This document shows positions 1 through 8,301 of a DNA stretch of 64,000 nucleotides, piece by piece. The translations under genes and the position numbers were made by a program. The notes under the pieces are model-generated. The model made no database searches. It was not told the origin of the DNA and worked only from the letters and a program-made list of their open reading frames with translations. This DNA comes from J014 sp964486055 (GTDB lineage: Bacteria > Acidobacteriota > Blastocatellia > Pyrinomonadales > Pyrinomonadaceae). Positions within the stretch are counted from its first letter, which is position 1, and the number at the start of each line of letters is the position of its first letter. The DNA lies in contig CAZALE010000005.1 of assembly GCA_964486055.1 (NCBI GenBank), positions 1-64,000 on the forward strand. The letters are read 5' to 3'.

Positions 1-50
1 AAGGCGGAAGAACTGTAGGCGCCGGTACCGTTACAGAAATTATTGAGTAG
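1..50 (+). CDS. tuf: Elongation factor Tu, C-terminal end (partial)
   Basis: Only the last 15 codons and the TAG stop are inside the window. They read GGRTVGAGTVTEIIE, the usual C-terminal end of EF-Tu, the GTPase that delivers aminoacyl-tRNA to the ribosome. The gene is cut by the left window edge. Its place just before rpmG, tRNA-Trp, secE and nusG is the common bacterial order and supports the call. Confidence 0.9.
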   Translation, partial: GGRTVGAGTVTEIIE

Positions 51-71
51 GGTTTCAAGTAGGTAGATGAT

Positions 72-224
72 ATGCCAAGAGAAAACATAATACTACAGTG
101 TGTTGACTGCAAGCAAAGGAATTACGTCACGACCAAGAATCGCAAGACTACCCCTGAGCGTCTTGAATTAAGGAAATATTGTCCTCATTGCCGTCAACAC
201 AAAGTACATAGAGAGACGAAATGA
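72..224 (+). CDS. rpmG: 50S ribosomal protein L33
   Basis: This 50-residue protein begins MPRENIILQC and has two CxxC pairs, C10/C13 and C37/C40, as in the zinc-binding form of L33 in the large ribosomal subunit. The ATG is at 72, 22 bases after the tuf stop, and the TGA is at 222-224. The length is normal for the family. It sits between tuf and tRNA-Trp and is probably co-transcribed with them. The retained cysteine pairs suggest the zinc-binding (C+) paralogue rather than the zinc-free one. Confidence 0.95.
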   Translation: MPRENIILQCVDCKQRNYVTTKNRKTTPERLELRKYCPHCRQHKVHRETK

Positions 225-230
225 TAACGC

Positions 231-306
231 AGGGGCATAGTGTTAACGGCTAGCACGAAGGTCTCCAAAACCTTAAGTCCGGGTTCGAATCCTGGTGCCC
301 CTGCCA
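231..306 (+). tRNA. tRNA-Trp (anticodon CCA)
   Basis: The cloverleaf is complete. The acceptor stem pairs aggggca (231-237) with tgcccct (296-302). The anticodon stem is aaggt/acctt around the loop ctccaaa, giving anticodon CCA. The T arm has loop ttcgaat with stem ccggg/cctgg. The discriminator is G303 and the CCA tail is encoded (304-306). It starts six bases after the rpmG stop, so it is probably processed from the tuf-rpmG-secE transcript. Confidence 0.96.
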
Positions 307-346
307 GATCATAAAAACCAGATCATAAAAATTAGGAGAAAGTGAA

Positions 347-589
347 GTGCCAGAGGTTGTCGAAGCAGTAAAAGAAAAGAAGGGAAAGGTAGGCCAGTTT
401 ATCCGTGAGACTCGGGAAGAATTAGAGAAGGTTTCCTTCCCTTCAGCGAATGACGTGAGAGGTACCACCTTGATTGTCATAATAAACGTGATATTTTTCG
501 CTGTCTTTTTATTTTTGATTGATAGATTCTGGACATATGTTTTAGATGGTTTCACTTGGTTAGTAAATCGGATTGTAGGTGCTTTGTAA
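347..589 (+). CDS. secE: Preprotein translocase subunit SecE
   Basis: An 80-residue protein of the short, single-span SecE type. It has a charged amphipathic N-terminal part with the typical FIRETREELEKVSFPS region (about residues 17-31) and one transmembrane helix at about 41-60. SecE clamps SecY in the inner-membrane translocon. The start is GTG at 347, preceded by aggaga at 334-339. The stop TAA overlaps the nusG ATG (TAATG), so the two are translationally coupled. A small direct repeat, agatcataaaa, lies between the tRNA and this gene. Confidence 0.95.
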   Translation: MPEVVEAVKEKKGKVGQFIRETREELEKVSFPSANDVRGTTLIVIINVIFFAVFLFLIDRFWTYVLDGFTWLVNRIVGAL

Positions 590-1149
590 TGAGAAAATGG
601 TTTTTGATACACACATACTCTGGGCACGAAAATAAAGTTTTCGAGAGCTTGAATGCAAGGATTCGCGATCTTAACTTGCAGGATAGAGTGCTTCAAGTGC
701 TAGTGCCTAAGGAAAAAGTAGTGGAAATGAAGGGCAACAAAGAAGTTGTCTCGGAACGAATGTTATATCCTGGCTACGTTTTGGTTGAGATAGAGTGCGA
801 TGAAAAGGGCAAGATTCCCGATAACGTTTTTCATGCAATAAGGTCTACTCCAAAAGTTACTGGTTTTGTCGGAGGCAAAAATCCGGTTCCACTGACGCAA
901 GAAGAAGTTGATCGAATTGTTCATAACGTTGCTATAGCCTCTGAGAAGCCGAAACCGAAATATTCCTACAGTGTTGGCGAGGTTGTAAGGATAAAGTCAG
1001 GACCTTTTTCGAGTTTCGTAGGAAAAGTAGAAGAGGTAAATGAAGAGAAAACAAGTTTGAAAGTTACCGTTACGATTTTTGGAAGATCGACTCCGGTGGA
1101 GTTAAGTTTTCTAGATGTTGAAAAGGTTACTTTTGCTGAAGAAGATTAA
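589..1149 (+). CDS. nusG: Transcription termination/antitermination factor NusG
   Basis: A 186-residue protein with the NGN domain (KWFLIHTYSGHENKVFESL at the N terminus, LYPGYVLVE mid-domain) and a C-terminal KOW domain (about 130-180, VGEVVRIKSGPFSSFVG). NusG binds the clamp of RNA polymerase, suppresses pausing and links to Rho or S10. The ATG at 589 is chosen because it overlaps the secE stop by one base and gives the conserved N terminus. An upstream in-frame GTG at 556 would overlap secE by 34 bases and add residues the family lacks. Length is normal. Confidence 0.97.
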   Translation: MRKWFLIHTYSGHENKVFESLNARIRDLNLQDRVLQVLVPKEKVVEMKGNKEVVSERMLYPGYVLVEIECDEKGKIPDNVFHAIRSTPKVTGFVGGKNPVPLTQEEVDRIVHNVAIASEKPKPKYSYSVGEVVRIKSGPFSSFVGKVEEVNEEKTSLKVTVTIFGRSTPVELSFLDVEKVTFAEED

Positions 1150-1154
1150 GTTTT

Positions 1155-1583
1155 ATGGCTAAGAAGATAGTAGGATACATAAAATTACAGATTCCTGCAG
1201 GAAAAGCTAATCCTGCTCCACCGATTGGCCCTGCACTTGGCCAACACGGTGTTAATATCATGGAATTCTGTAAAGCTTTCAACGCAAAAACACAGAATGA
1301 AGACCCGGACATGAAAATTCCGGTTGTCATAACAGTATACTCAGATCGTTCCTTCACGTTTGAGACAAAGACTCCACCTGCAGCTGATTTACTCAGAAAA
1401 GCTGCAGGGATTGAAAAGGGGTCTGGAAAACCAAATCGCGAAAAAGTCGGAAAAATCACGCGAGCGCAGCTCGAGGAGATCGCAAAGAAAAAGTTGCCAG
1501 ATTTAAACACTAAAAATCTTGAAGCTGCGATTCGTACTATAGAAGGAACAGCTAAAAATATGGGTTTAATCATTGAGGATTAA
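1155..1583 (+). CDS. rplK: 50S ribosomal protein L11
   Basis: A 142-residue L11 with the typical start MAKKIVGYIKLQIPAGKANP, the GPALGQHGVNIMEFCKAFN segment, and the C-terminal rRNA-binding domain with KxPDLN and GTAKNMG. L11 forms the GTPase-associated centre with 23S rRNA and the L10/L12 stalk. It starts five bases after nusG with no clear Shine-Dalgarno sequence, which suggests coupling to nusG translation. Length matches the family. Confidence 0.98.
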   Translation: MAKKIVGYIKLQIPAGKANPAPPIGPALGQHGVNIMEFCKAFNAKTQNEDPDMKIPVVITVYSDRSFTFETKTPPAADLLRKAAGIEKGSGKPNREKVGKITRAQLEEIAKKKLPDLNTKNLEAAIRTIEGTAKNMGLIIED

Positions 1584-1598
1584 ATCCAAAATTAGGGA

Positions 1599-1616
1599 GA
1601 ATTGCTTCTGCAATTC
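1599..1616 (+). other. Small hairpin between rplK and rplA
   Basis: A perfect 7-bp stem (gaattgc at 1599-1605, gcaattc at 1610-1616) with a ttct tetraloop lies in the 54-base rplK-rplA gap, just before the rplA Shine-Dalgarno sequence (aaggagg, about 1627-1633). There is no T-run, so it is not a terminator. It could affect rplA translation or mRNA processing. Whether it resembles an L1 binding site cannot be decided by eye. Confidence 0.5.
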
Positions 1617-1637
1617 GTCAGAACCTAAGGAGGCAAA

Positions 1638-2333
1638 ATGGCAAAAAGAGGAAAAAAATACCTAGCAGCATTAGAAAAAATAGAAAAAGGTAAGAAATAC
1701 AACCTTCAGGAAGCAATAAGCAAAGTAAAAGAGATTGCATTTGCAAAGTTTGATGAGACGGTTGAGCTCACCATGTGGCTTGGTGTAGATCCAAGGAAGG
1801 CTGATCAGATGGTGAGAGGTACGGTCGTATTACCAAATGGTCTTGGTGGAAAAGAAAAAATAGTTGTTGTGGTTACTCAAGGCGAGAAATTAAAGGAAGC
1901 TGAGGAAGCCGGCGCTGACTTTGTCGGCGGAGATGACATTATACAGAAAATCAAAGATGGCTGGCTTGAGTTTGATTCTTTAATTGCCACTCCGGATATG
2001 ATGGGCAAAGTTGGTCAGCTGGGTAAAATTTTAGGTCCTCGCGGTTTGATGCCTAATCCAAAGACGGGGACCGTCACAATGGATGTCAAAACAGCCGTTA
2101 AAGAGACTAAAGCTGGGAAGATAGAGTATAGAGTTGATAAAACAGGCGTCATACATGCGCCAGTAGGAAAGGTTTCCTTTGATGTCGATAAGCTTGAGGA
2201 AAATGCAAAAACTCTCATCGAGGCTGTTATTAAGGCTAAACCAGCAACGGCTAAAGGCCGTTACATAAAAAAAGTCAACCTCTCGGCTACAATGAGCCCC
2301 GGTGTGTTGGTTGACGAATCTAAACTTTTATAA
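1638..2333 (+). CDS. rplA: 50S ribosomal protein L1
   Basis: A 231-residue L1, normal length. It shows the domain I start (MAKRGKKYLAALEKIEKGKKY), the ELTMWLGVDPRKADQMVRGT segment, and the hinge motif GKILGPRGLMPNPKTGTV (about residues 128-145). L1 binds 23S rRNA helix 76-78 and forms the mobile L1 stalk; in many bacteria it also represses its own mRNA. It is preceded by a strong aaggagg. rplJ follows after 15 bases, so there is no room there for a long L10 leader. Confidence 0.98.
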   Translation: MAKRGKKYLAALEKIEKGKKYNLQEAISKVKEIAFAKFDETVELTMWLGVDPRKADQMVRGTVVLPNGLGGKEKIVVVVTQGEKLKEAEEAGADFVGGDDIIQKIKDGWLEFDSLIATPDMMGKVGQLGKILGPRGLMPNPKTGTVTMDVKTAVKETKAGKIEYRVDKTGVIHAPVGKVSFDVDKLEENAKTLIEAVIKAKPATAKGRYIKKVNLSATMSPGVLVDESKLL

Positions 2334-2348
2334 AGGAGTTAGGTAGAG

Positions 2349-2876
2349 ATGAAGACCAGAGCACAAAAGCAAGAAATGTTAAAGGCCCTCACGGAACAAT
2401 TTCAAAAGTCCAAGTCTGCGATGGTTGTAAGTTTTAATCGTGTGACCGTTGCAAAGGACCAAGAGTTCCGCAATCAATTAAGGGACATAGGTGCAAAATA
2501 TCAGGTAGTCAAAAATACCTTAGCTCGACTTGCCGTGAAGGGCACGCCTTTTGAGCCTATAAGTGATTATTTCAAGGGCGTAACGGCTGTTGCCTGGACC
2601 GAAAATGATCCAGTAACTCTGTCTAAGGCGGTTTCAAAGTTTATTAAAAGCAACTCTGATTTATTCGAATTCAAGGTGGGATTTGTAGATGGTAAGATGC
2701 TCGACTTCAAACAAGTTGAGCAAATCGCAAATCTACCATCTAAGGAAGAATTGATAGCGAGATTGTTATTCATCTTGAAGTCCCCGGCACAGCGTCTAGC
2801 TTCTGTAATAAACGCTGTTCCTCGCAATCTAGTGGTTGTGATAAAGCAGATAGGGGACAAGAAAGAACAGCAATAA
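2349..2876 (+). CDS. rplJ: 50S ribosomal protein L10
   Basis: A 175-residue L10: an N-terminal rRNA/L11-binding domain (KSAMVVSFNRVTVAKDQEFR, then KYQVVKNTLARLAVKGTPF) and a C-terminal helix for L7/L12 dimers. L10 anchors the L7/L12 stalk. A good Shine-Dalgarno sequence (aaaggag, 2333-2339) precedes the ATG. The usual long L10-binding leader is absent upstream; instead the long structured spacer lies downstream, before rplL. Confidence 0.97.
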   Translation: MKTRAQKQEMLKALTEQFQKSKSAMVVSFNRVTVAKDQEFRNQLRDIGAKYQVVKNTLARLAVKGTPFEPISDYFKGVTAVAWTENDPVTLSKAVSKFIKSNSDLFEFKVGFVDGKMLDFKQVEQIANLPSKEELIARLLFILKSPAQRLASVINAVPRNLVVVIKQIGDKKEQQ

Positions 2877-2886
2877 AAGGTTTCAT

Positions 2887-3027
2887 GAGCCGTAAAACCG
2901 AGGAAACGAGCAAAGCGATGAGTCAGGGGTCGCTTTTACGGCTCGGGTTCTCTTAGTTGGGGATGCAACCATCTAAGAGACCTCTGAGGGTTCTAACGGC
3001 TCAGATTAATGAAAAGTTAAGAACCCT
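2887..3027 (+). other. Three consecutive inverted repeats in the rplJ-rplL spacer
   Basis: The 167-base spacer between L10 and L7/L12 contains three separate stem-forming pairs in tandem. The first is a perfect 11-bp pair, gagccgtaaaa (2887-2897) with ttttacggctc (2934-2944), with an inner gcga/tcgc. The second is ggttctcttag (2946-2956) with ctaagagacc (2973-2982), with one bulge. The third is a perfect 8-bp pair, agggttct (2987-2994) with agaaccct (3020-3027), ending a few bases before the rplL Shine-Dalgarno sequence. No T-run follows any of them. The pattern suggests an RNA element controlling L7/L12 dosage or processing; that role is inference. Confidence 0.6.
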
Positions 3028-3043
3028 AAATAAGGAGAAAGAT

Positions 3044-3442
3044 ATGGCAGTTACTAAAGAAGAAGTTATCGAATATCTAAAGAGCATGAGCCTTTTAGAG
3101 GCGAGTGAGTTAGTAAAGGAATTGGAAGAAGTCTTTGGCGTATCTGCCGCAGCTGCCGCGCCTGTGATGGTTGCAGCCGCACCAGGTGCAGTAGCAGCGG
3201 GAGATGGTGGCGCTGAGGCTGCAGCAGAAAAAGATTCGTTCGACGTAATTCTACAAGCTGCTGGCAACGACAAGATCAAGGTCATAAAGGTGGTTCGCGA
3301 AATCACTGGCCTTGGCTTGAAAGAAGCCAAAGACTTAGTCGATGGAGCTCCTAAGGTTCTCAAAGAGGGAGTTTCCAAAGAAGAAGCTGAAAGCATCAAA
3401 TCAAAGTTAACCGAAGTTGGTGCTACGGTTGAATTAAAGTAA
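3044..3442 (+). CDS. rplL: 50S ribosomal protein L7/L12
   Basis: A 132-residue L7/L12. It has an N-terminal dimerization helix (MAVTKEEVIEYLKSMSLLEA), an Ala/Gly-rich hinge (about residues 36-58), and the globular C-terminal domain that recruits translation GTPases (KIKVIKVVREITGLGLKEAK). The ATG at 3044 is chosen because it follows aaggaga (3032-3038) at correct spacing and gives the conserved N terminus; an upstream in-frame start at 2957 would add 29 residues unlike the family and read through the structured spacer. Confidence 0.97.
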   Translation: MAVTKEEVIEYLKSMSLLEASELVKELEEVFGVSAAAAAPVMVAAAPGAVAAGDGGAEAAAEKDSFDVILQAAGNDKIKVIKVVREITGLGLKEAKDLVDGAPKVLKEGVSKEEAESIKSKLTEVGATVELK

Positions 3443-3464
3443 ACTGACTGTTAGAATAAATAGA

Positions 3465-3747
3465 GCAAGTCAATTCTGTAAATTTAACGGAATTGACTTG
3501 CGTTGTTAGCCTTAAAGGCTAATTGAAAATTAACCAGCGGTTGGTCCCTCTTGCATGGCACCTAAGGTGCTGATTTCTAAGCTTCGCTCAAGAAGCTTCG
3601 GAGAGACAAAGCGCGATGTTTTAAGACGACAAAGTTACTTTGTCGGAAATCGAAAGAAATTTGAGTGTCTTTTCGGGCACAAAGAAAGTTAAGTCTTGAT
3701 TATCGCTACTTTTAAGCGGTTGGGGATTTTTTATCCTAAACCGCTTA
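3465..3747 (+). ncRNA. Structured rplL-rpoB spacer, putative cis-regulatory RNA
   Basis: The 359-base gap (3443-3801) has no gene but at least six good stems: gcaagtcaattc (3465-3476) with gaattgacttgc (3490-3501), perfect 12 bp; ttagcc/ggctaa (3506-3511/3517-3522); gcacc/ggtgc (3558-3562/3566-3570); aagcttc/gaagctt (3579-3585/3592-3598); cgacaaag/ctttgtcg (3627-3634/3638-3645); and taagcggtt/aaccgctta (3713-3721/3739-3747) with extra inner pairs. The string agcggttgg occurs twice (3536-3544 and 3715-3723), so the arm at 3739-3747 could pair with either copy, giving mutually exclusive folds. This could be an attenuator or processing region upstream of rpoB. It matches no RNA family I can name. 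Confidence 0.5.
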
Positions 3748-3801
3748 TCGTGGTTTTACTCTAAGCTTCCGAAACAAACTCCATAATTTAAAGAAGGTTC
3801 T

Positions 3802-6800
3802 ATGATTGTAAATCCGCTTCAAGATCCAAAAGACAACAGACAAAAAAATATCGAACAAGCACCAGAGAGAATTGATTTTTCTAAAATAAAAACAAATGTG
3901 CCAATTCCTAATCTAATAGAAGTCCAGAGAGACTCTTATAATCGTTTTCTGCAGATGGATTTGCTTCCGGAGGAGCGTAAAAATATTGGCCTTCAGGCGG
4001 TTTTTAAATCTATCTTTCCGATCTCTGACTATAGAGGCGCTGCAGAGCTGGATTTTGTTGAGTATCAAGTTGGCAATTGGCAATGTAAGTGTGGAAAGTT
4101 GGAAGGTTTAAGTTATCTGCGTGATAACTGTAAAAATTGCGGTGCTAAGATAAAGGTTGATCCATTCAGTCGAATGGAGGTCTTATGCGAGAGATGTGGA
4201 ACATTTACTGCTGTGAAACCCACTCTTTGTAGTAACTGTGGTGAACCAGTTAGCCTTAAGCACAAGCATGATGAGAAAGAGTGTAAGGAAAGAGGGATGA
4301 CTTATAGCGTTCCTCTGAAGGTGAAATTAAGGCTCACAGTTTTTGATAAAGATCTTGAAACAGGGAAAGATTCGGTAAGGGAGATCAAGGAGGAGGAAGT
4401 ATTTTTCGGTGAGATACCGCTGATGACCGAAAATGGTACTTTTATCATAAATGGAACTGAGAGAGTAGTAGTATCGCAATTACATCGATCACCTGGTGTA
4501 TTTTTCAAAATAGAGGATGGTGTTTACGTAGGAAAAATAATTCCATACAGAGGCTCTTGGGTAGAGTTCGAATTTGATCAGAAAAATATTCTTCAATCGA
4601 AGTTAGGTAAAAAGAAAATGATATCCACGCTATTTCTGAGGGCTTTGGGAATTTGGTTAAAGCGTGGCGAAGATCTAAAAAAACTGCCCGAAGACGCGAT
4701 TGAAGAAGTCATAAAAGACGTTACATTTACCGATACAGAGATTCTCGAGCTATTTTATCCTAGTGATGAAATTCGTCTCGAAAATGGAAAGTTTTTTGTT
4801 AAGGTCAAACCCAGCGGAAAAACTAATCTTGTTGGGATGCATGCAGCATCTGAGATAAAAGTAAAAGATGAGGTGCTTGTTCGGGCAGGTAAAAGAATAA
4901 GCGAATCTGCTATTAGGAAGATAAGAGAAGCGGGTGTAGAAGAAATAGAAGTAGAGTCGAATAGTTTACGTGGAGCATACGCAATAGCGGACGTAATAGA
5001 TGAAGAGAGTGGAGAGGTTTTGCTGGAAGCTAATGAAGAAATATCACCCTCGAAATTGCAGGAAATCATCGAGAGTGGAGTTAATACCATTCGAGTTTTC
5101 TTCCCAGAGGACGATGAGATAGGAAGCATAGTTTCTCAAACCTTGAAAAAGGATAACATAAAGAAACCTGTAGATGCGCTTTTAGAAATTCACCGCAAGC
5201 TTCGTCCGGGTGATCCGCCGACAATCATCGGAGCGTATAAGTTGTTGAATGGAGGTTTCTTTGATCCCAGAAGGTTCGATCTTTCCAGAGTTGGAAGACT
5301 CAAGTTCAACATAAAGATGGGCAGGGATGAGCATGATAAGTTACAGGAGGAAGGTTATCAAACTCTAGAGCCACAGGATTTCTTCGATGTGGCCAAGTAC
5401 CTATTGAGAATGAAATCTGATCCTGATAATCATCCTCAGGACGATATAGATCACTTGGGTAATCGTCGCGTAAGGTCTGTCGGTGAACTTTTGGAAGAAC
5501 GGTTTCGTCTCGGCTTAGAGCGCATGGAAAAGGTTATTAGGGAAAAAATGTCTATTCAGCAAGACCTGTATACGACGATGCCAAGAGACTTAATAAATGC
5601 TAAGCCGGTTGCTTCAGCGGTCAAGGAGTTCTTTGGCTCATCTCAGTTGAGTCAATTCATGGATCAGACTAATCCTCTCTCTGAAATTACTCATAAGAGA
5701 AGGCTCTCTGCGCTTGGACCCGGTGGGTTATCTCGTGAACGTGCGGGTTTTGAGGTTCGAGACGTACATCCGACTCACTATGGTCGTATTTGTCCGATTG
5801 AAACTCCTGAAGGTCCTAACATAGGTCTAATTTCATCTCTGTCCTGTTATGCCAGAATAAATGAATTCGGGTTCATTGAGGCTCCCTATAGAAAAGTAGA
5901 AAATGGCCGTGTCATTGAGTATGTAAGAATACTCAAGAGCGGTGACACGAAGTTTAAACCGAAAGATCATGTACCTCTTGAGGAAGTAGAAAAAGAAAAT
6001 AGGAAAGTAGCTGAAAAAGGCGGCGCTTTGGCCGAATATGAACCTTATCCTTTCTACTTAGCCGCCTGGGAAGAGGATAAATACATAATAGGTCAAGCTA
6101 ATATTGAGCTAGACGAAAATGGCTACATCGTAAATGAGCAAAACATAGCGAGGAAGAAAGGCGAGTTTATAACAGCTCATAGAGATGAAATTCAGTTTAT
6201 TGACGTATCACCGAAACAGTTAGTTTCAGTTGCGGCCTCTCTGATTCCATTTTTGGAAAATGATGACGCAAACCGTGCATTAATGGGATCAAACATGCAG
6301 CGGCAAGCCGTTCCACTCTTGCGTGCTGAGTCTCCTTACGTGGGAACTGGGATGGAAAAAATAGCTGCTCATGATTCCGGAGCAGTCGTCGTAGCTAAAC
6401 GCGATGGTGTGGTGGATTATGTTGATTCTGAAAGAATCATAATAAAAGCAGATCACAAGGTTGATGGTACTATCTCACGTGAGGTAACCGCAGATATCTA
6501 CTCATTGGTTAAATTTAAACGCTCTAATCAAAACACATGTGTTAATCAAAGACCTATAGTCAGGGTTGGCCAGAGAGTTGAAAAAGGGCAAGTAATTGCT
6601 GATGGTCCATGCACTGACAGAGGTGAACTAGCATTGGGACGGAATGTTCTAGTAGCTTTCATGCCGTGGCGTGGTTACAACTTTGAGGACGCAATACTAG
6701 TTTCTGAGCGCTTGGTCAAGGAAGATTATTACACTTCAATCCACATAGAAGAATTAGAGATTGAGGCCAGAGACACTAAACTTGGCCCTGAGGAAATAAC

Positions 6801-8268
6801 TCGTGACATTCCAAATGTTTCTGAATCTGCGTTAAGGGATTTAGATGAATCAGGCATTATTCGAATCGGCGCATACGTAAAACCTGGCTCTATTCTAGTG
6901 GGTAAGGTGACTCCGAAGGGAGAAACCCAATTGACTCCTGAGGAAAAACTGTTAAGGGCCATCTTTGGCGAAAAGGCTGGAGACGTTAAGGATGCATCGT
7001 TGACTTGTCCCCCCGGTATAGAGGGAACTGTAGTAGATGTCAAGGTTTTCACTAGGAAAGGACAAGAGAAGGATAGACGCTCCCTCACAATTGAAGAACA
7101 AGAAGAATTGGCGCTGCGGCGCGACCTGGAAGATGAAGTCAGAATACTCGAAGAGCAGAGAAACGAGAGAATTTATGATCTTTTCGAAGGTAGAAAATTA
7201 GCTGAGGATTTGAAGAGTGGAGGTGAGATCCTCATCCCGAAAAATGTGAAAATCACCCGAGATATGCTCAAGGGTATTGACATAAAGTTGCTAAAGAAAG
7301 CAAAAATTGCTGGTGGTAACATTGATGTTGCTGCGGAAATAAAAGAGTATGAAAGACGGACTGAGCGTCAAATTCAGATATTGACTGATATTTACGAAGA
7401 GAAAATCACCAAGATAAAGCAAGGAGATGAGTTGCCTCCCGGTGTAATAAAAATGGTTAAAGTCTATATAGCCATGAAAAGAAAGCTGTCGGTTGGTGAC
7501 AAGATGGCTGGTAGGCACGGTAACAAGGGCGTTATAGCTAGAATTTTGCCCGAGGAGGATATGCCATATTTACCTGATGGAACTCCGGTCGATATAGTTT
7601 TGAACCCGTTAGGTGTGCCTAGTCGAATGAATGTCGGGCAAATTCTAGAGACACATCTTGGTTGGGCCGCAAGAGTATTAGGACTCTACTTTGCTAGTCC
7701 AGTATTCGATGGAGCAAGTGAGGAAGAAATCAAGAAATACATAAGGATGGCAAATGATAGGTTTGATGAATTGGGACTTCCACATGCTGTTGGCCCATCT
7801 GGTAAAACAAGACTTTATGATGGTTTGACTGGAGAGCCATTCGAACAGAAGGTGACAGTTGGTTACATATATATGATGAAACTGTCTCACCTGGTTGACG
7901 ATAAGATTCACGCCCGTTCAATTGGACCTTACTCGTTAATTACCCAACAACCACTTGGAGGTAAAGCTCAGTTTGGTGGTCAGCGTTTTGGGGAAATGGA
8001 AGTATGGGCGCTCGAAGCTTACGGGGCAGCTCATATACTCCAAGAACTATTGACTTGTAAATCGGACGACGTAGTCGGAAGATCTAAGGTTTACGAGTCA
8101 ATAGTAAAAGGCGACATAGATTTCCAACCCGGAATTCCAGAATCGTTCAATGTTCTGGTGCGAGAATTACAAGGACTCTGTTTGGATATCGAACTGATCG
8201 AAAAAGTAAGTCCGGAGGAAATCGAAGCTAGCACAGGTGAAGTCATAAACGTTGGTACAGGGGATTAA
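3802..8268 (+). CDS. rpoB: DNA-directed RNA polymerase subunit beta
   Basis: A 1488-residue beta subunit, longer than the 1342 residues of E. coli. It carries the conserved blocks of the family, including FMDQTNPLSEITHKRRLSAL and GLSRERAGFEVRDVHPTHYG, the rifampicin-pocket region, and the C-terminal LGGKAQFGGQRFGEMEVWAL. It forms the catalytic core with beta-prime and is the rifamycin target. The ATG at 3802 follows aagaagg. The odd feature is at residues 95-146: eight cysteines in four pairs (C95/C97, C110/C113, C129/C132, C143/C146), replacing the short segment normally found before ECKERGMTYSVPL. They look like two C4 zinc ribbons inserted in the N-terminal beta1 region. The frame is open throughout, so this is not a sequencing break. 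rpoC follows after 33 bases. Confidence 0.98.
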   Translation: MIVNPLQDPKDNRQKNIEQAPERIDFSKIKTNVPIPNLIEVQRDSYNRFLQMDLLPEERKNIGLQAVFKSIFPISDYRGAAELDFVEYQVGNWQCKCGKLEGLSYLRDNCKNCGAKIKVDPFSRMEVLCERCGTFTAVKPTLCSNCGEPVSLKHKHDEKECKERGMTYSVPLKVKLRLTVFDKDLETGKDSVREIKEEEVFFGEIPLMTENGTFIINGTERVVVSQLHRSPGVFFKIEDGVYVGKIIPYRGSWVEFEFDQKNILQSKLGKKKMISTLFLRALGIWLKRGEDLKKLPEDAIEEVIKDVTFTDTEILELFYPSDEIRLENGKFFVKVKPSGKTNLVGMHAASEIKVKDEVLVRAGKRISESAIRKIREAGVEEIEVESNSLRGAYAIADVIDEESGEVLLEANEEISPSKLQEIIESGVNTIRVFFPEDDEIGSIVSQTLKKDNIKKPVDALLEIHRKLRPGDPPTIIGAYKLLNGGFFDPRRFDLSRVGRLKFNIKMGRDEHDKLQEEGYQTLEPQDFFDVAKYLLRMKSDPDNHPQDDIDHLGNRRVRSVGELLEERFRLGLERMEKVIREKMSIQQDLYTTMPRDLINAKPVASAVKEFFGSSQLSQFMDQTNPLSEITHKRRLSALGPGGLSRERAGFEVRDVHPTHYGRICPIETPEGPNIGLISSLSCYARINEFGFIEAPYRKVENGRVIEYVRILKSGDTKFKPKDHVPLEEVEKENRKVAEKGGALAEYEPYPFYLAAWEEDKYIIGQANIELDENGYIVNEQNIARKKGEFITAHRDEIQFIDVSPKQLVSVAASLIPFLENDDANRALMGSNMQRQAVPLLRAESPYVGTGMEKIAAHDSGAVVVAKRDGVVDYVDSERIIIKADHKVDGTISREVTADIYSLVKFKRSNQNTCVNQRPIVRVGQRVEKGQVIADGPCTDRGELALGRNVLVAFMPWRGYNFEDAILVSERLVKEDYYTSIHIEELEIEARDTKLGPEEITRDIPNVSESALRDLDESGIIRIGAYVKPGSILVGKVTPKGETQLTPEEKLLRAIFGEKAGDVKDASLTCPPGIEGTVVDVKVFTRKGQEKDRRSLTIEEQEELALRRDLEDEVRILEEQRNERIYDLFEGRKLAEDLKSGGEILIPKNVKITRDMLKGIDIKLLKKAKIAGGNIDVAAEIKEYERRTERQIQILTDIYEEKITKIKQGDELPPGVIKMVKVYIAMKRKLSVGDKMAGRHGNKGVIARILPEEDMPYLPDGTPVDIVLNPLGVPSRMNVGQILETHLGWAARVLGLYFASPVFDGASEEEIKKYIRMANDRFDELGLPHAVGPSGKTRLYDGLTGEPFEQKVTVGYIYMMKLSHLVDDKIHARSIGPYSLITQQPLGGKAQFGGQRFGEMEVWALEAYGAAHILQELLTCKSDDVVGRSKVYESIVKGDIDFQPGIPESFNVLVRELQGLCLDIELIEKVSPEEIEASTGEVINVGTGD

Positions 8269-8301
8269 TCCCTAAAAATTTTTAAATTTTGAGGAGAGAA
8301 G

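Noticed and set aside
250..696. 148-codon open frame on the minus strand over tRNA-Trp, secE and nusG
   Set aside because: It overlaps a tRNA and two conserved genes on the other strand and resembles no protein.
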